64,000 nucleotides of DNA from Clostridium chauvoei. Lineage in GTDB: Bacteria; Bacillota; Clostridia; Clostridiales; Clostridiaceae. The notes beneath the pieces were generated by a model, which did not search any database, was not told the DNA's origin, and was given only the letters and a program-made list of their open reading frames with translations. Positions within the stretch are counted from its first letter, which is position 1. Each line of letters starts with the position of its first letter. This document shows positions 25,986 through 34,850 of this stretch, one piece after another. The stretch covers positions 1,674,001 to 1,738,000 of the forward strand of contig NZ_CP018624.1 in the NCBI RefSeq assembly GCF_002327185.1, in the 5' to 3' direction. A program made the translations under genes and the position numbers.

Positions 25986-28640
25986 CTATCTCTTTAAGTT
26001 GATTATATCTTGAAGTATTTCATCTCCAGTTGTTATCATTTTACCTGATGCTTGGAATGCTCTACTTGAAACTATCATATCTGTAAATTGTTCTGCTAAA
26101 TCTACATTTGACATTTCTAGCATACCTTGTAAAGTATCTCCGTAACCCTTTGAGTTATCATCATTTAAAGTACCTATACCACTCTTAATTACTGCTTCAC
26201 CTGAGTTTACTGATGAACTATATAAGTTACCACCTAGTTTTGTTAAACCTTCTGGATTTTTAAAGCTTGACATAGCTATTTGTCCTAAAGCAGCTACTCT
26301 ACCATCTTCTAAAACTCCATTTATAACTCCATTTTTATCGATTGTATAAGTTTTAACTTTTAATTCTTGTTCTGTTCCTGGTATTCTAACTTTATCTGGA
26401 ATTTTAAGTGTTTTTAATTCTCCATCATATGATTTTAAATCTTTAGTACCGTCAACAAAGTTCATACCACCATCTGTATCTAAACTTTGTACCGGAGTAC
26501 CACCACCTGTTATTCCTGATTCGATTCCGCTTATTTGAGCTGGTGAACCTGTAACTTTAATTGCTTGGTTTATTCCCTTTTGTTGTAATGCTTGATTAAT
26601 AACATTTTGAACTAATCCTGATGAAGTTACACCACTATTTATTAAATCTGCATTTATTACTATCGTTTTATTGCTTGTATCTATACTTGCAGATGTTTTA
26701 GTTCCTGAATTTACTTTGCCTATTTGAATCTTATATCCATTTAATGCTGCACCTGGTGTAAATTCAAATTTCATTCCAGCAGCTTCTACTTCGTGAGGAG
26801 TTGCTAAATCCATTCCTCCGTCTATAGATTGTGAACTTAATCCTGTAAATACCTTTGGTGTTCCTGAAACTATTACTTTATCTGTTGATTTTAAAGTAGT
26901 ACCTAAAGCTTTATTTATTTCATCAGAAAGCTTTTGAGCTGTAACTTCATTTGGAGTTACAAAATCTCCTGATATTAATAATTTCTTTGGATTAGTTTTA
27001 TCTTTTTCTACTACTAAATTAGGAGATTTAACATCTACTATTTCTACTTCATAGCCATTATAAGTATTTCCTTTAGGTAATGTAATAGTTACTCCTGCTA
27101 TATCTATAGCTTTAGGTGATTTAAGGTCACTACCATCATTTAATGATAACATATTTCCTTTTTTATCATCTTCATACTTACCAGTTATTGTTTTTAATTT
27201 AGGAGATATAATTCCATTTTTGCTTAATTCACTATTAAAGGATGTTTTTATATTATCTCCTATAGTAACTAATTCTTTAAAGTCTGCATTTATTGTTATA
27301 ATTTTATCATTTTTATTTACAGATACTTTAGTTGCAGTACCTTTAGTAGTATCTCCAAACTTTATCTTATATCCATTTAATCCTGCACCTTCTTCAAAGT
27401 CGAAAGTTAATCCACCAAATGATTCTTTACTTTCTTTACCAGATGGATCAATAACTGTTGGTTTAGGAGCTTTAGCTACTGAACCACTTTCATCTGTTTG
27501 TCCATAAACTTGTGATACACTCATAGGTGAACCTGAAAAATTAGTTACTGTTTGTTTTAATCCTTTTGCTGCTAAAGCATTATTAATAGAATCTTTTAAT
27601 ACACTTCCAGATATAGCACCTTTACTTATAAAGTCTGCATTTATTTTTATTTTCTTTGTATCTTTATTTATATCTACACTAATAGGTGTTCCTGTTCCTA
27701 TTCTTCCAATTTCAAATGAATACCCATTTAATTCGCTTCCTTCACTTAATTGTAATGTAAATCCACCAATTGTTGTTGAGCCTGGCGCTGTTGCATCAGC
27801 CCCTCCAATAACCTTATCTGAAGCTAAATCTGCTATATTAACAGGTTTCCCTGAAACAAAAATTTGTTGTGAAATTCCTGCTGAAGATAATCCCTTATTA
27901 ATTGCTGATTCAACTTGTGGTGTTGTTAAGGCTCCTGGAGTTGAGAAGTCACCATTAACTACTATTGTTTTTTCAGCTTTATCTACATTAGATGTTGTAA
28001 CTGTTCCTGGTCCTATTTCTCCAAGTACAACTTTATATCCATTTAATTGTGAACCTGGTCCAAATCTAAAATCTAAACCTGCTGTTGAAACAATTGTTGG
28101 TTGTTTTCCTGTAGCCTCTTGTGCACTATCATCATTAGTTAAAGAGTATCCTAAAACTCTAAATCCATCTCCAGTTAATAGGTTTCCAGCTTCATCTAAT
28201 ATAAATGATCCATCTCTTGAATACATTATTTCTGAATTTGAATTTGCTAATGATTGAGATGTTATATTATGTGCTCCTGCTCTATGATTTACTTCTAAAC
28301 TACCATTAGAAATTTCAGGTCCTTTACTTACCATAAAGAATCCATTACCATCAACAGCAACATCTAGTGATCTTCCTGTTGGTTGCATCATCCCTTGAGT
28401 CATAACTGAATCTATACTTGCAAGTTGTACTCCAAGACCTACTTGGTTTGCATTTACACCACCTTGATTTTTTGATGGTGCCATAGCATCTGATACATTT
28501 TGACTTAGCATATCACTAAATCTTGCTCTTGATGATTTAAAAGCTGTTGTTCCTACATTTGAAATATTATTACCTATAACATCTAATTTTGTTTGATTTA
28601 CTTTCATTCCGCTAATTCCGGAATACATTGATCTTAACAT
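25986..28640 (-). CDS. flgE: Flagellar hook protein FlgE, enlarged with five internal repeats
   Basis: An 884-residue hook protein; typical FlgE proteins have about 260-550. The conserved axial ends are intact: N-terminal SGMKVNQTKLDVIGNNISNVGTTAFK (about 10-35), DVAVDGNGFFMVSKG (about 93-107), and C-terminal GMLEMSNVDLAEQFTDMIVSSRAFQASGKMITTGDEIL. Between residues about 185 and 714 lie five tandem copies of a roughly 105-residue unit. These form an expanded surface domain of the hook. TIGR02530-type protein and FlgD genes precede it, FlbD follows. No signal peptide; it is exported by the flagellar apparatus. Confidence 0.95.
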   Translation of the reverse strand: MLRSMYSGISGMKVNQTKLDVIGNNISNVGTTAFKSSRARFSDMLSQNVSDAMAPSKNQGGVNANQVGLGVQLASIDSVMTQGMMQPTGRSLDVAVDGNGFFMVSKGPEISNGSLEVNHRAGAHNITSQSLANSNSEIMYSRDGSFILDEAGNLLTGDGFRVLGYSLTNDDSAQEATGKQPTIVSTAGLDFRFGPGSQLNGYKVVLGEIGPGTVTTSNVDKAEKTIVVNGDFSTPGALTTPQVESAINKGLSSAGISQQIFVSGKPVNIADLASDKVIGGADATAPGSTTIGGFTLQLSEGSELNGYSFEIGRIGTGTPISVDINKDTKKIKINADFISKGAISGSVLKDSINNALAAKGLKQTVTNFSGSPMSVSQVYGQTDESGSVAKAPKPTVIDPSGKESKESFGGLTFDFEEGAGLNGYKIKFGDTTKGTATKVSVNKNDKIITINADFKELVTIGDNIKTSFNSELSKNGIISPKLKTITGKYEDDKKGNMLSLNDGSDLKSPKAIDIAGVTITLPKGNTYNGYEVEIVDVKSPNLVVEKDKTNPKKLLISGDFVTPNEVTAQKLSDEINKALGTTLKSTDKVIVSGTPKVFTGLSSQSIDGGMDLATPHEVEAAGMKFEFTPGAALNGYKIQIGKVNSGTKTSASIDTSNKTIVINADLINSGVTSSGLVQNVINQALQQKGINQAIKVTGSPAQISGIESGITGGGTPVQSLDTDGGMNFVDGTKDLKSYDGELKTLKIPDKVRIPGTEQELKVKTYTIDKNGVINGVLEDGRVAALGQIAMSSFKNPEGLTKLGGNLYSSSVNSGEAVIKSGIGTLNDDNSKGYGDTLQGMLEMSNVDLAEQFTDMIVSSRAFQASGKMITTGDEILQDIINLKR
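26496..28088 (-). repeat. Five diverged tandem repeats inside flgE
   Basis: The unit follows the pattern GG-x-F-F-x-x-G-x-x-LNGY-x-I-x-G, then a charged turn, I-x-I-NADF, a helix with INxAL, and V-x-G-x-P. The NGY anchor recurs at residues 200, 305, 422, 528 and 634, so spacing is 105, 117, 106 and 106. Copies have diverged well beyond nucleotide identity, so this is old duplication with selection on the fold. Confidence 0.85.
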
Positions 28641-28720
28641 AATTTGACCTCCACCCTCTTATTATTTTTACTTACATCTATCATTCAATAAGTAATTGGC
28701 TTCCTATTAAAAGGTCCAGC

Positions 28721-29110
28721 CTATAAAATTACTACACTATCTACATTCGTAAATACATTATCTTTTGCTCTTTCTTTTTCAACAGCTGTAATAATAGTTT
28801 TATTTTCTATACTTGCTATTAAAGCTATATCTTTATATAACATTACAGAGTTTTTACAGCCTTTGTTTTCTGCAATTTCAAAACCTTTTTCAATAGCTTT
28901 CATATCCTGATTATTAAAATTAATCAGCTTTAATCTTTCTGCTGCATGTTTAGATAATTTATATCCATCTTCTTTATCTATCTTTTCATTTAGAACATCT
29001 TTAAAGCTATTGCCTACACCACTCTTTTTAGTTGTTATTAAATTAGTTGATGTAGGAGTTTGAAAATTCCCAACTTGATATGGCACTCCATTTATAATTC
29101 TAAAGCCCAT
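28721..29110 (-). CDS. Flagellar operon protein (TIGR02530 type)
   Basis: A small protein of the family named only 'flagellar operon protein', always found between flgD and flgE in Firmicutes. It starts MGFRIINGVPYQVG and contains SKHAAERLKLINFNNQDMKAIEKGFEIAENKGCKNSVMLYKDIALIASIENKTIITA, the family core. I use ATG 29110 (129 residues), which has AGGTG six bases upstream, over the GTG at 29119 that directly follows the flgD stop. Its role is not established; the place suggests a part in hook assembly or its control. Confidence 0.85.
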   Translation of the reverse strand: MGFRIINGVPYQVGNFQTPTSTNLITTKKSGVGNSFKDVLNEKIDKEDGYKLSKHAAERLKLINFNNQDMKAIEKGFEIAENKGCKNSVMLYKDIALIASIENKTIITAVEKERAKDNVFTNVDSVVIL

Positions 29111-29119
29111 AAAATTCAC

Positions 29120-29833
29120 CTACGCTTTTACGCTATTAACAATGTCATTTAACTTATTGGATATTTTTTCATTTGCAGTAACACTAATTACTTTATCATA
29201 AGTAAATTCTTGTATATCTTCAGAACCATCTAGTTTAACTTTTACTTTAACTACACCTTGGTCTTTATGTATCCCAAGAACCTCACCCTTAATATTTTCA
29301 TTATTATTTCCCTTTTCACTTAGTTCAACATGTTTACCAATAAATGCTGAAGCTACTAAAAAAGATAGATTCCCGTTCATATTATTAATTGAAGGAGTTG
29401 AATAATTTGGAACATCTAAAACTGTAAGGATATCTTCTATTGGGAAATCCTTATATATATTTTTTCCATTTTCACTAACTTCTAATGATATACTGGTTTT
29501 TCCATTTTGTGTAGTAACTGCTTTAACTACACCAGTATATGGAGCTCCCTCATTATTAACAGATTTTAAAGTAACTCCTCTTCCTGTTAAATCATGAGCT
29601 GCATAATTTGTCATAGTAGTATTTAAATTTCCCATTTGCTCCATTGAAGCAAATTGAGCCATTTGAGTAACATATTGAGTTGAATCATTATTACCCATAG
29701 GATCCATATTAGATAGCTCTGCTGATAGTATCTTTAAGAATGCATTTTTATCCATATCTTGACCAGGTTTCATTATCTTTGTTCCTCTATCAGTAGCTCT
29801 ATTTCCTGTATAATTGTTAATTGCGTTAGTCAT
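29120..29833 (-). CDS. flgD: Flagellar hook-capping protein FlgD
   Basis: A 237-residue hook-cap scaffold. The conserved N-terminal part (about 26-70, MDKNAFLKILSAELSNMDPMGNNDSTQYVTQMAQFASMEQM) is the FlgD signature. The C-terminal part is a Tudor-like/FN3-like beta domain. A pentameric cap of FlgD sits at the hook tip and guides FlgE insertion. Order fliK-flgD-flagellar operon protein-flgE is the usual one in clostridia. The start at 29833 follows fliK by 10 bases. Confidence 0.93.
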   Translation of the reverse strand: MTNAINNYTGNRATDRGTKIMKPGQDMDKNAFLKILSAELSNMDPMGNNDSTQYVTQMAQFASMEQMGNLNTTMTNYAAHDLTGRGVTLKSVNNEGAPYTGVVKAVTTQNGKTSISLEVSENGKNIYKDFPIEDILTVLDVPNYSTPSINNMNGNLSFLVASAFIGKHVELSEKGNNNENIKGEVLGIHKDQGVVKVKVKLDGSEDIQEFTYDKVISVTANEKISNKLNDIVNSVKA

Positions 29834-29843
29834 AAAATCCCTC

Positions 29844-31301
29844 CTATGCTAATAAGTTAACATTACTATCATCTATTCTTATTCCATCTTCATTTATACT
29901 ATCTACTTCATCAAAATCTATTAACTTGTTTTTTGCCTTCTTATTCTCTTCTCTTGCAAAATCACTTTGTGAATTTTCTCCGCTATAAAAAGTAGCATCT
30001 TCTTGATATATGCCTACATTAACATCTTGAATCTTAATATTTTGTTGTTCTAATCCTTTCTTTATATCATTTAGATTAGAGTTTATTAAATTATAAGTTT
30101 CTTTTGATGTAGCCTTTATTTCTGCTCTCATAATACCTTCTTGTGATAAAATTTTAATGGTAATTTCCCCTAATTCCTTAGGATAAATTTTAACCTTTAA
30201 TTCAGAAACAGCATTTTGTACCATATACTTAACATTTTTGATGATATCCATATCCATTGTTTGTTTATTAACTATAATTGGATTATCTATAATTTGAATT
30301 GGTTTAAAAATATTTTTATTGTAATTACCTATTAAATTTCCTTTTCCAAGACCTTTGTCAGAGTCTAAAATTTTTGATAATACTTTTTCTTCCTCAGTTA
30401 ATTTCTTTAATTCTTCATCAGATTTATCATTTGATTTTTCTAACTTAGTATTAACTTTATCTTTTGTATTATCATTTAAAACTATTTTCTTTAATTCATC
30501 TGAAAAACTTGTATTATCCACATCTTCATTAGATACTTCAACTTTAGATTCTACATCTACCTTAGAATTATTAAGTTTATCAATTGATTTTTTATTTTCC
30601 TTATTAGTTAACATGCTAGGATTTTCCACTATATTTACTGAACTAATACTATTTAAGTTTTCTTTTGAAAATAACTTTTCATTTAATAAGTTTAAAACTT
30701 CTGCTAATTCTTTAGATTCTTTACTAGATAATATATCTTTAAAATCATCTGAATTAATCATTTCTAAAATATTATTAGCTAAGTTTATAGCCTCATTTAA
30801 GGTATCTTTTTTATCACTTAACTCAACTGTGTCTAACCTTAAAATATCATTATTAACTTTACCTAATTTAAAATTATCCTTATTAATAGTTAATTCTTTA
30901 TTGTCTATTAAGCTTGAATCTAGACTTACATTTAGCTCTCCTGAAATTTCATTACTCTTTAAGTCTTTTTGCTGAATTAATTGACTTAATAAAAGAATAA
31001 TATTTTCTAGTTTATTATCATCTAATTTATTTCCTTGGAAATCTTCTGAATCATCTATTGCTTTTGTAATTTTTTCTATAGTTTCTTCTATTGTACATTT
31101 ATCTGAAGGTTCTTCTTCATTTTTTAAAGTTTCTATTTTCTTAAAGTCATTTGTAGTACTTTTATTAGTTACTACTTCATCCTTTAAAATATCTTTAAAC
31201 TTATTAGTATAATCTGAAGCTTCTTTTTTTATATTTAGATCTTTATTTGCTACTGATTCCTTATTAATTTTTAAATTAGTAAGTATTTTCGTATCTATCA
31301 T
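29844..31301 (-). CDS. fliK: Flagellar hook-length control protein FliK
   Basis: A 485-residue protein whose long N-terminal part (about 1-370) is hydrophilic, low in complexity and rich in Lys, Asn, Asp, Glu and Ser, as expected for the extended ruler. The C-terminal domain (about 370-445) is conserved: YMVQNAVSELKVKIYPKELGEITIKILSQEG, followed by ATSKETYNLINSNLNDIKKGLEQQNIKI, the Flg_hook domain that contacts FlhB and triggers the switch in export. fliJ precedes it by one base and flgD follows. Length is toward the upper range, which may go with the large hook subunit. Confidence 0.9.
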   Translation of the reverse strand: MIDTKILTNLKINKESVANKDLNIKKEASDYTNKFKDILKDEVVTNKSTTNDFKKIETLKNEEEPSDKCTIEETIEKITKAIDDSEDFQGNKLDDNKLENIILLLSQLIQQKDLKSNEISGELNVSLDSSLIDNKELTINKDNFKLGKVNNDILRLDTVELSDKKDTLNEAINLANNILEMINSDDFKDILSSKESKELAEVLNLLNEKLFSKENLNSISSVNIVENPSMLTNKENKKSIDKLNNSKVDVESKVEVSNEDVDNTSFSDELKKIVLNDNTKDKVNTKLEKSNDKSDEELKKLTEEEKVLSKILDSDKGLGKGNLIGNYNKNIFKPIQIIDNPIIVNKQTMDMDIIKNVKYMVQNAVSELKVKIYPKELGEITIKILSQEGIMRAEIKATSKETYNLINSNLNDIKKGLEQQNIKIQDVNVGIYQEDATFYSGENSQSDFAREENKKAKNKLIDFDEVDSINEDGIRIDDSNVNLLA

Positions 31302-31302
31302 T

Positions 31303-31752
31303 TTATGATTTCACCCCCTTTCTATGATTTCTCATATATCCATATAGGGCAAATTCATCATTTGCTATTTGTTCTATTCTATTTTGCTCTTTGATATATG
31401 CAAGCTTTTGTTTTTCTTTTAATATATCAACAGTTTTTCTATCTATTTGACTTTTCTTTAAGTTATCTCTTCTAAAATTAACTTCTTTCTCTTTTAAAAC
31501 TACTTCTTTTTCTGTAGTATCAATACCTTTGTTAAGAGCAAATAAATAATTCTTTTTAAGCTTTTGATAAACTACTGATTCTCCTGGAGCTATCCCATTA
31601 TATTTACCATAATTCTCTCTAAGATCTGCAAGTTTTTGTTCTACAACTTGTTTTTCTCTTTGACTTTGAGTAAAAAGCCTTTTGCTCTCTTCCTCTTTCT
31701 CTACTCTAATTTCTAGTAGTTTTTCTAATCCAAATTCAAATCCTTTACCCAT
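31303..31752 (-). CDS. fliJ: Flagellar export chaperone FliJ
   Basis: A 149-residue, almost fully helical coiled-coil protein (Glu, Lys, Gln and Arg-rich heptads over residues about 10-140). It starts FEFGLEKLLEIRVEKEEESKR, the normal FliJ N-terminus. FliJ acts as the stalk of the FliI hexamer and links it to FlhA. Sequence conservation is low, so position between fliI and fliK is part of the evidence. Confidence 0.87.
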   Translation of the reverse strand: MGKGFEFGLEKLLEIRVEKEEESKRLFTQSQREKQVVEQKLADLRENYGKYNGIAPGESVVYQKLKKNYLFALNKGIDTTEKEVVLKEKEVNFRRDNLKKSQIDRKTVDILKEKQKLAYIKEQNRIEQIANDEFALYGYMRNHRKGVKS

Positions 31753-31766
31753 AACATCTCTTCTTT

Positions 31767-33077
31767 CTATTTATTAAACATTGATGTAAGATTTAATACA
31801 CACTCTTGAAAATTAGACTTTTCTTCTATACCTTGTTTTAAAAAGCTATTTATGGCCTCATTATAATCTATAGCTAAATCTATCTTGTTATTAGTACCTC
31901 TAACATACGCCCCTAAGTTTATTAAATCTTCCGATTCTTTATAAGTAGCTAGTAAATCTCTTGCTATAGACGCTGCCTCTTTGTGATTATCACTAGCTAT
32001 ATTAGACATAAGTCTACTTACACTATTTAATATGTCTATAGCTGGATAATGATTTTTGTGAGCTAATGCTCTTGATAAAACTATATGTCCATCTAAAATA
32101 CCTCTAACAGTATCAGCTATAGGCTCATTAAAATCATCTCCATCAACTAATACTGTATAAAAAGCAGTTATAGACCCTTTGTCTGAGGTTCCTGGTCTTT
32201 CCATAAGTTTTGGTAATTTAGCAAAAACAGATGGAGTATACCCTTTTTGTGCTGGTGGCTCTCCTATAGCTAGTCCTATTTCTCTTTGAGCCATAGCAAA
32301 TCTAGTTACGGAGTCCATCATTAAAATAACTTTTTTACCTTGATCTCTAAAATACTCTGCTATTGCAGTAGCTGTTAAAGCTCCTTTTATTCTAATAAGT
32401 GCTGGTTTATCTGAAGTTGCACATACAACTATTGATTTTTTCATACCTTCTGGTCCTAAATCTTTTTCTATAAATTCTAGAACTTCTCTTCCTCTTTCAC
32501 CTATTAAAGATATTACATTAACTTCTGCTTCTGCTTCTCTTGCTATCATCCCTAAAGTTGTACTTTTACCAACTCCAGAACCTGCAAATATACCTATTCT
32601 TTGTCCTTCTCCAACAGTTAAGAATCCATCTATTGCTCTTACCCCTGTAGGTAAAATATCTTGGATTCTTTTTCTTTTTAGAGGATCTGGAGGATCATTC
32701 TCTAAAGAATATCTCTCTCCATCTAAAATCTCCTCTTCATTTAACGGATTTCCAAGACCATCTAAAACCTTACCTAAAAGTTCATCTGAACACTTTACGC
32801 TTAAAGGTCTTTTTTCTGGAACAACTCTACATCCTGGAGAAATACCTATAAGCTCTCCAAGAGGCATAAGTAAAACAGCATCTTCTCTAAATCCAACTAC
32901 TTCACAGCTTATAGGCTTATTTTCTTGATTATATATAGTGCATAATTCACCTACAAAACCTTTAATGCCTTGGACTTCTATAGTTAATCCTATAACTTGT
33001 TTTACTTTTCCCTCTGAATAGGTTGGGTTTATTTCGTTTAGTTTTTTATTTAACATATTAAAATCTATGCTTATCAT
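31767..33077 (-). CDS. fliI: Flagellum-specific ATPase FliI
   Basis: A 436-residue export ATPase related to the F1 beta subunit. The Walker A P-loop AGSGVGKS is at about 165-172, and Walker B KKVILMMDSVTR with the following RFAMAQREIGLAIGEPPAQKGYTPSVFAKLPKLMERPG is the T3SS/flagellar ATPase signature. It is cytoplasmic and works with FliH and FliJ. I take ATG 33077 as start (GGTG upstream, matching the usual N-terminus) over GTG 33089, which leaves no ribosome binding site after the fliH stop. Confidence 0.95.
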   Translation of the reverse strand: MISIDFNMLNKKLNEINPTYSEGKVKQVIGLTIEVQGIKGFVGELCTIYNQENKPISCEVVGFREDAVLLMPLGELIGISPGCRVVPEKRPLSVKCSDELLGKVLDGLGNPLNEEEILDGERYSLENDPPDPLKRKRIQDILPTGVRAIDGFLTVGEGQRIGIFAGSGVGKSTTLGMIAREAEAEVNVISLIGERGREVLEFIEKDLGPEGMKKSIVVCATSDKPALIRIKGALTATAIAEYFRDQGKKVILMMDSVTRFAMAQREIGLAIGEPPAQKGYTPSVFAKLPKLMERPGTSDKGSITAFYTVLVDGDDFNEPIADTVRGILDGHIVLSRALAHKNHYPAIDILNSVSRLMSNIASDNHKEAASIARDLLATYKESEDLINLGAYVRGTNNKIDLAIDYNEAINSFLKQGIEEKSNFQECVLNLTSMFNK

Positions 33078-33090
33078 ATTAATCACCAAC

Positions 33091-33855
33091 CTAACATTTA
33101 AAAAGAACTTCTTCTATTTTTTCTAAGGTAACATCTATTCCTACAATAGTTTTACCTGTGTTCTTTTCAATAACTGCATTTCCAAGTTCCATAAGTGGGT
33201 CTTCTAAAAGGAATACTTCTCCTTTTAATCTATAAGCTTTTTTCCAGTATTCAACTTTATCCATTAGTGAATCTTTATAGTTAGGATTAAATCTAATTAT
33301 TATATTCTCCTCACCTATTGAGTCCTCAAGAACTGGTTCTATTAGATTTAATATTCCTTCACTTAATTGAAACTCTTTTCCTGTGATTATTCTTGCCATT
33401 TCTAATGAAAGCTTTAATATTTCTTGTTTCTTTTCTTCCATATAACTTTCATAATCTTCTCTTGCAGTTTTTAAAATATATTCTGCATTATTTATTTCTT
33501 CTGCTACCTTTTCTTTTGTATCATTAATTGCAGTTTCATAACCTAACTTATAACCATCTTCATAGCCATTTTGTTTTCCTTGCTCATAACCTTTTTCATA
33601 AGCACATTTTTCTAATTCTACAGCTCTTTCTGTAGAATTAACAATAATTCTTTCAGCTTCTGCCTTTGCATTTTTTATTATATTTGCACCTAAACTCTCG
33701 TATCTTTTAACCATAGCATCTATATCTATAATGCTTTTTTCTTCTGTTTCTTCTTTTGCTTTAGCACTAACGTATTTAGTCTCTATATTCTTACTATCAC
33801 CAGAATGAGCTAATGAATATTTAATAAGATTACATGATGATTGCATCTTCCCCAC
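33091..33855 (-). CDS. fliH: Flagellar export regulator FliH
   Basis: A 254-residue, mostly helical protein. Its middle has a stretch of Gly-x-x-x repeats (EKGYEQGKQNGYEDGYKLGYETA, about 103-125), a hallmark of FliH helix packing, and its C-terminal third is the FliH/V-ATPase E-subunit-like domain. FliH holds FliI and tethers it to the C-ring. The start overlaps the end of fliG by 26 bases and fliI follows closely. Confidence 0.9.
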   Translation of the reverse strand: MGKMQSSCNLIKYSLAHSGDSKNIETKYVSAKAKEETEEKSIIDIDAMVKRYESLGANIIKNAKAEAERIIVNSTERAVELEKCAYEKGYEQGKQNGYEDGYKLGYETAINDTKEKVAEEINNAEYILKTAREDYESYMEEKKQEILKLSLEMARIITGKEFQLSEGILNLIEPVLEDSIGEENIIIRFNPNYKDSLMDKVEYWKKAYRLKGEVFLLEDPLMELGNAVIEKNTGKTIVGIDVTLEKIEEVLFKC

Positions 33856-34846
33856 CTCTTGAAATTACTATTTCTTGTGCATCGTCTAGTCTTCTTATTA
33901 TAGAAACAATTTGTTGTTGTGCCTTTTCTACATCCATTAATCTTACTGGTCCTAAGAACTCCATATCTTCCTTTAATGAAGCAGCAGCTCTCTTTGATTG
34001 GTTTCTGTAAATAACATTAGATACTTCATCTGAACAACCCTTAAGAGCAAGAGCAAGATCCTTAACATCAACTTCTCTAAGAACTCTTTGAATTGATACA
34101 TCATCAAGAGTAATGATATCTTCAAATACAAACATTGAGCTTTTAACTTTATCTGCTAAATCTGCATCTTCTCTTTCTAATGATTCAGTTATATTTCTTT
34201 CTGTTGATCTATCAACTTGGTTTAATATTCCAACTAAAGTATCTACTCCACCAAGGGATGTCATTTCACTTCTCACAACAGTTCCTAGTTTACTTTCTAG
34301 CACTTTCTCTATCTCCTTAATTACCATAGGAGATGTATCACTCATTGTTGCAATTCTATAAGCCACTTCACTTTGCGTATCTTCTGGTAATTCTGCCATA
34401 ACTTGGGCTGCCTTATCTGCTTGAAGATAACATAGGATTAAAGCTATTGTTTGAGGATGCTCATAATTTATTACATTTAAAAGTTGATGAGCATCTGCCT
34501 TTCTAGCAATAGCAAATGGTCTATATTGTTGAGTAGCTTCTGTTACCTTACTTAAGATTTCTGAAGCTCTTTGTGGCCCTAGAGCTTTTGCTAGTAATGT
34601 TCTAGCATACTCTAATCCACCTTCTAAAATATAATCTCTAGCTCTATTTATTTCTAAAAACTCATCTAATATCTCTTGTCTTTCTTCAGATGAAACAGTT
34701 GATATATTTGCTATCTCATAAGTTATCTTTTGTATATCTGATTCTGGAAGCTTTTTTAATATCCCTGAAGAGGCTTCTGGCCCAAGAGTTATAAACAGTA
34801 TTGCCGCCTTTTGTATTCCTGATAGTTTTTTCTTCTCTTTTGCCAT
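33830..34846 (-). CDS. fliG: Flagellar motor switch protein FliG
   Basis: A 338-residue rotor protein with three armadillo-type domains. The N-terminal domain (about 1-100) binds FliF. The middle domain carries EHPQTIALILCYLQADKAAQVMAELP, with the EHPQ motif that contacts FliM. The C-terminal domain carries the charged torque helix KGCSDEVSNVIYRNQSKRAAASLKEDMEFLGPVRLMDVEKAQ. I set the start at ATG 34846 (AGAGGTG upstream); the ATG at 34861 is that ribosome binding region itself and overlaps the fliF stop. Confidence 0.95.
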   Translation of the reverse strand: MAKEKKKLSGIQKAAILFITLGPEASSGILKKLPESDIQKITYEIANISTVSSEERQEILDEFLEINRARDYILEGGLEYARTLLAKALGPQRASEILSKVTEATQQYRPFAIARKADAHQLLNVINYEHPQTIALILCYLQADKAAQVMAELPEDTQSEVAYRIATMSDTSPMVIKEIEKVLESKLGTVVRSEMTSLGGVDTLVGILNQVDRSTERNITESLEREDADLADKVKSSMFVFEDIITLDDVSIQRVLREVDVKDLALALKGCSDEVSNVIYRNQSKRAAASLKEDMEFLGPVRLMDVEKAQQQIVSIIRRLDDAQEIVISRGGEDAIIM

Positions 34847-34850
34847 ATTA

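Noticed and set aside
30355..30975. A 206-codon plus-strand frame opposite fliK, and many similar antisense frames (for example 20937-21476, 56791-57363)
   Set aside because: They mirror the real minus-strand genes, are rich in Ser, Phe, Leu and Ile as expected from complementary AT-rich codons, and lack ribosome binding sites.
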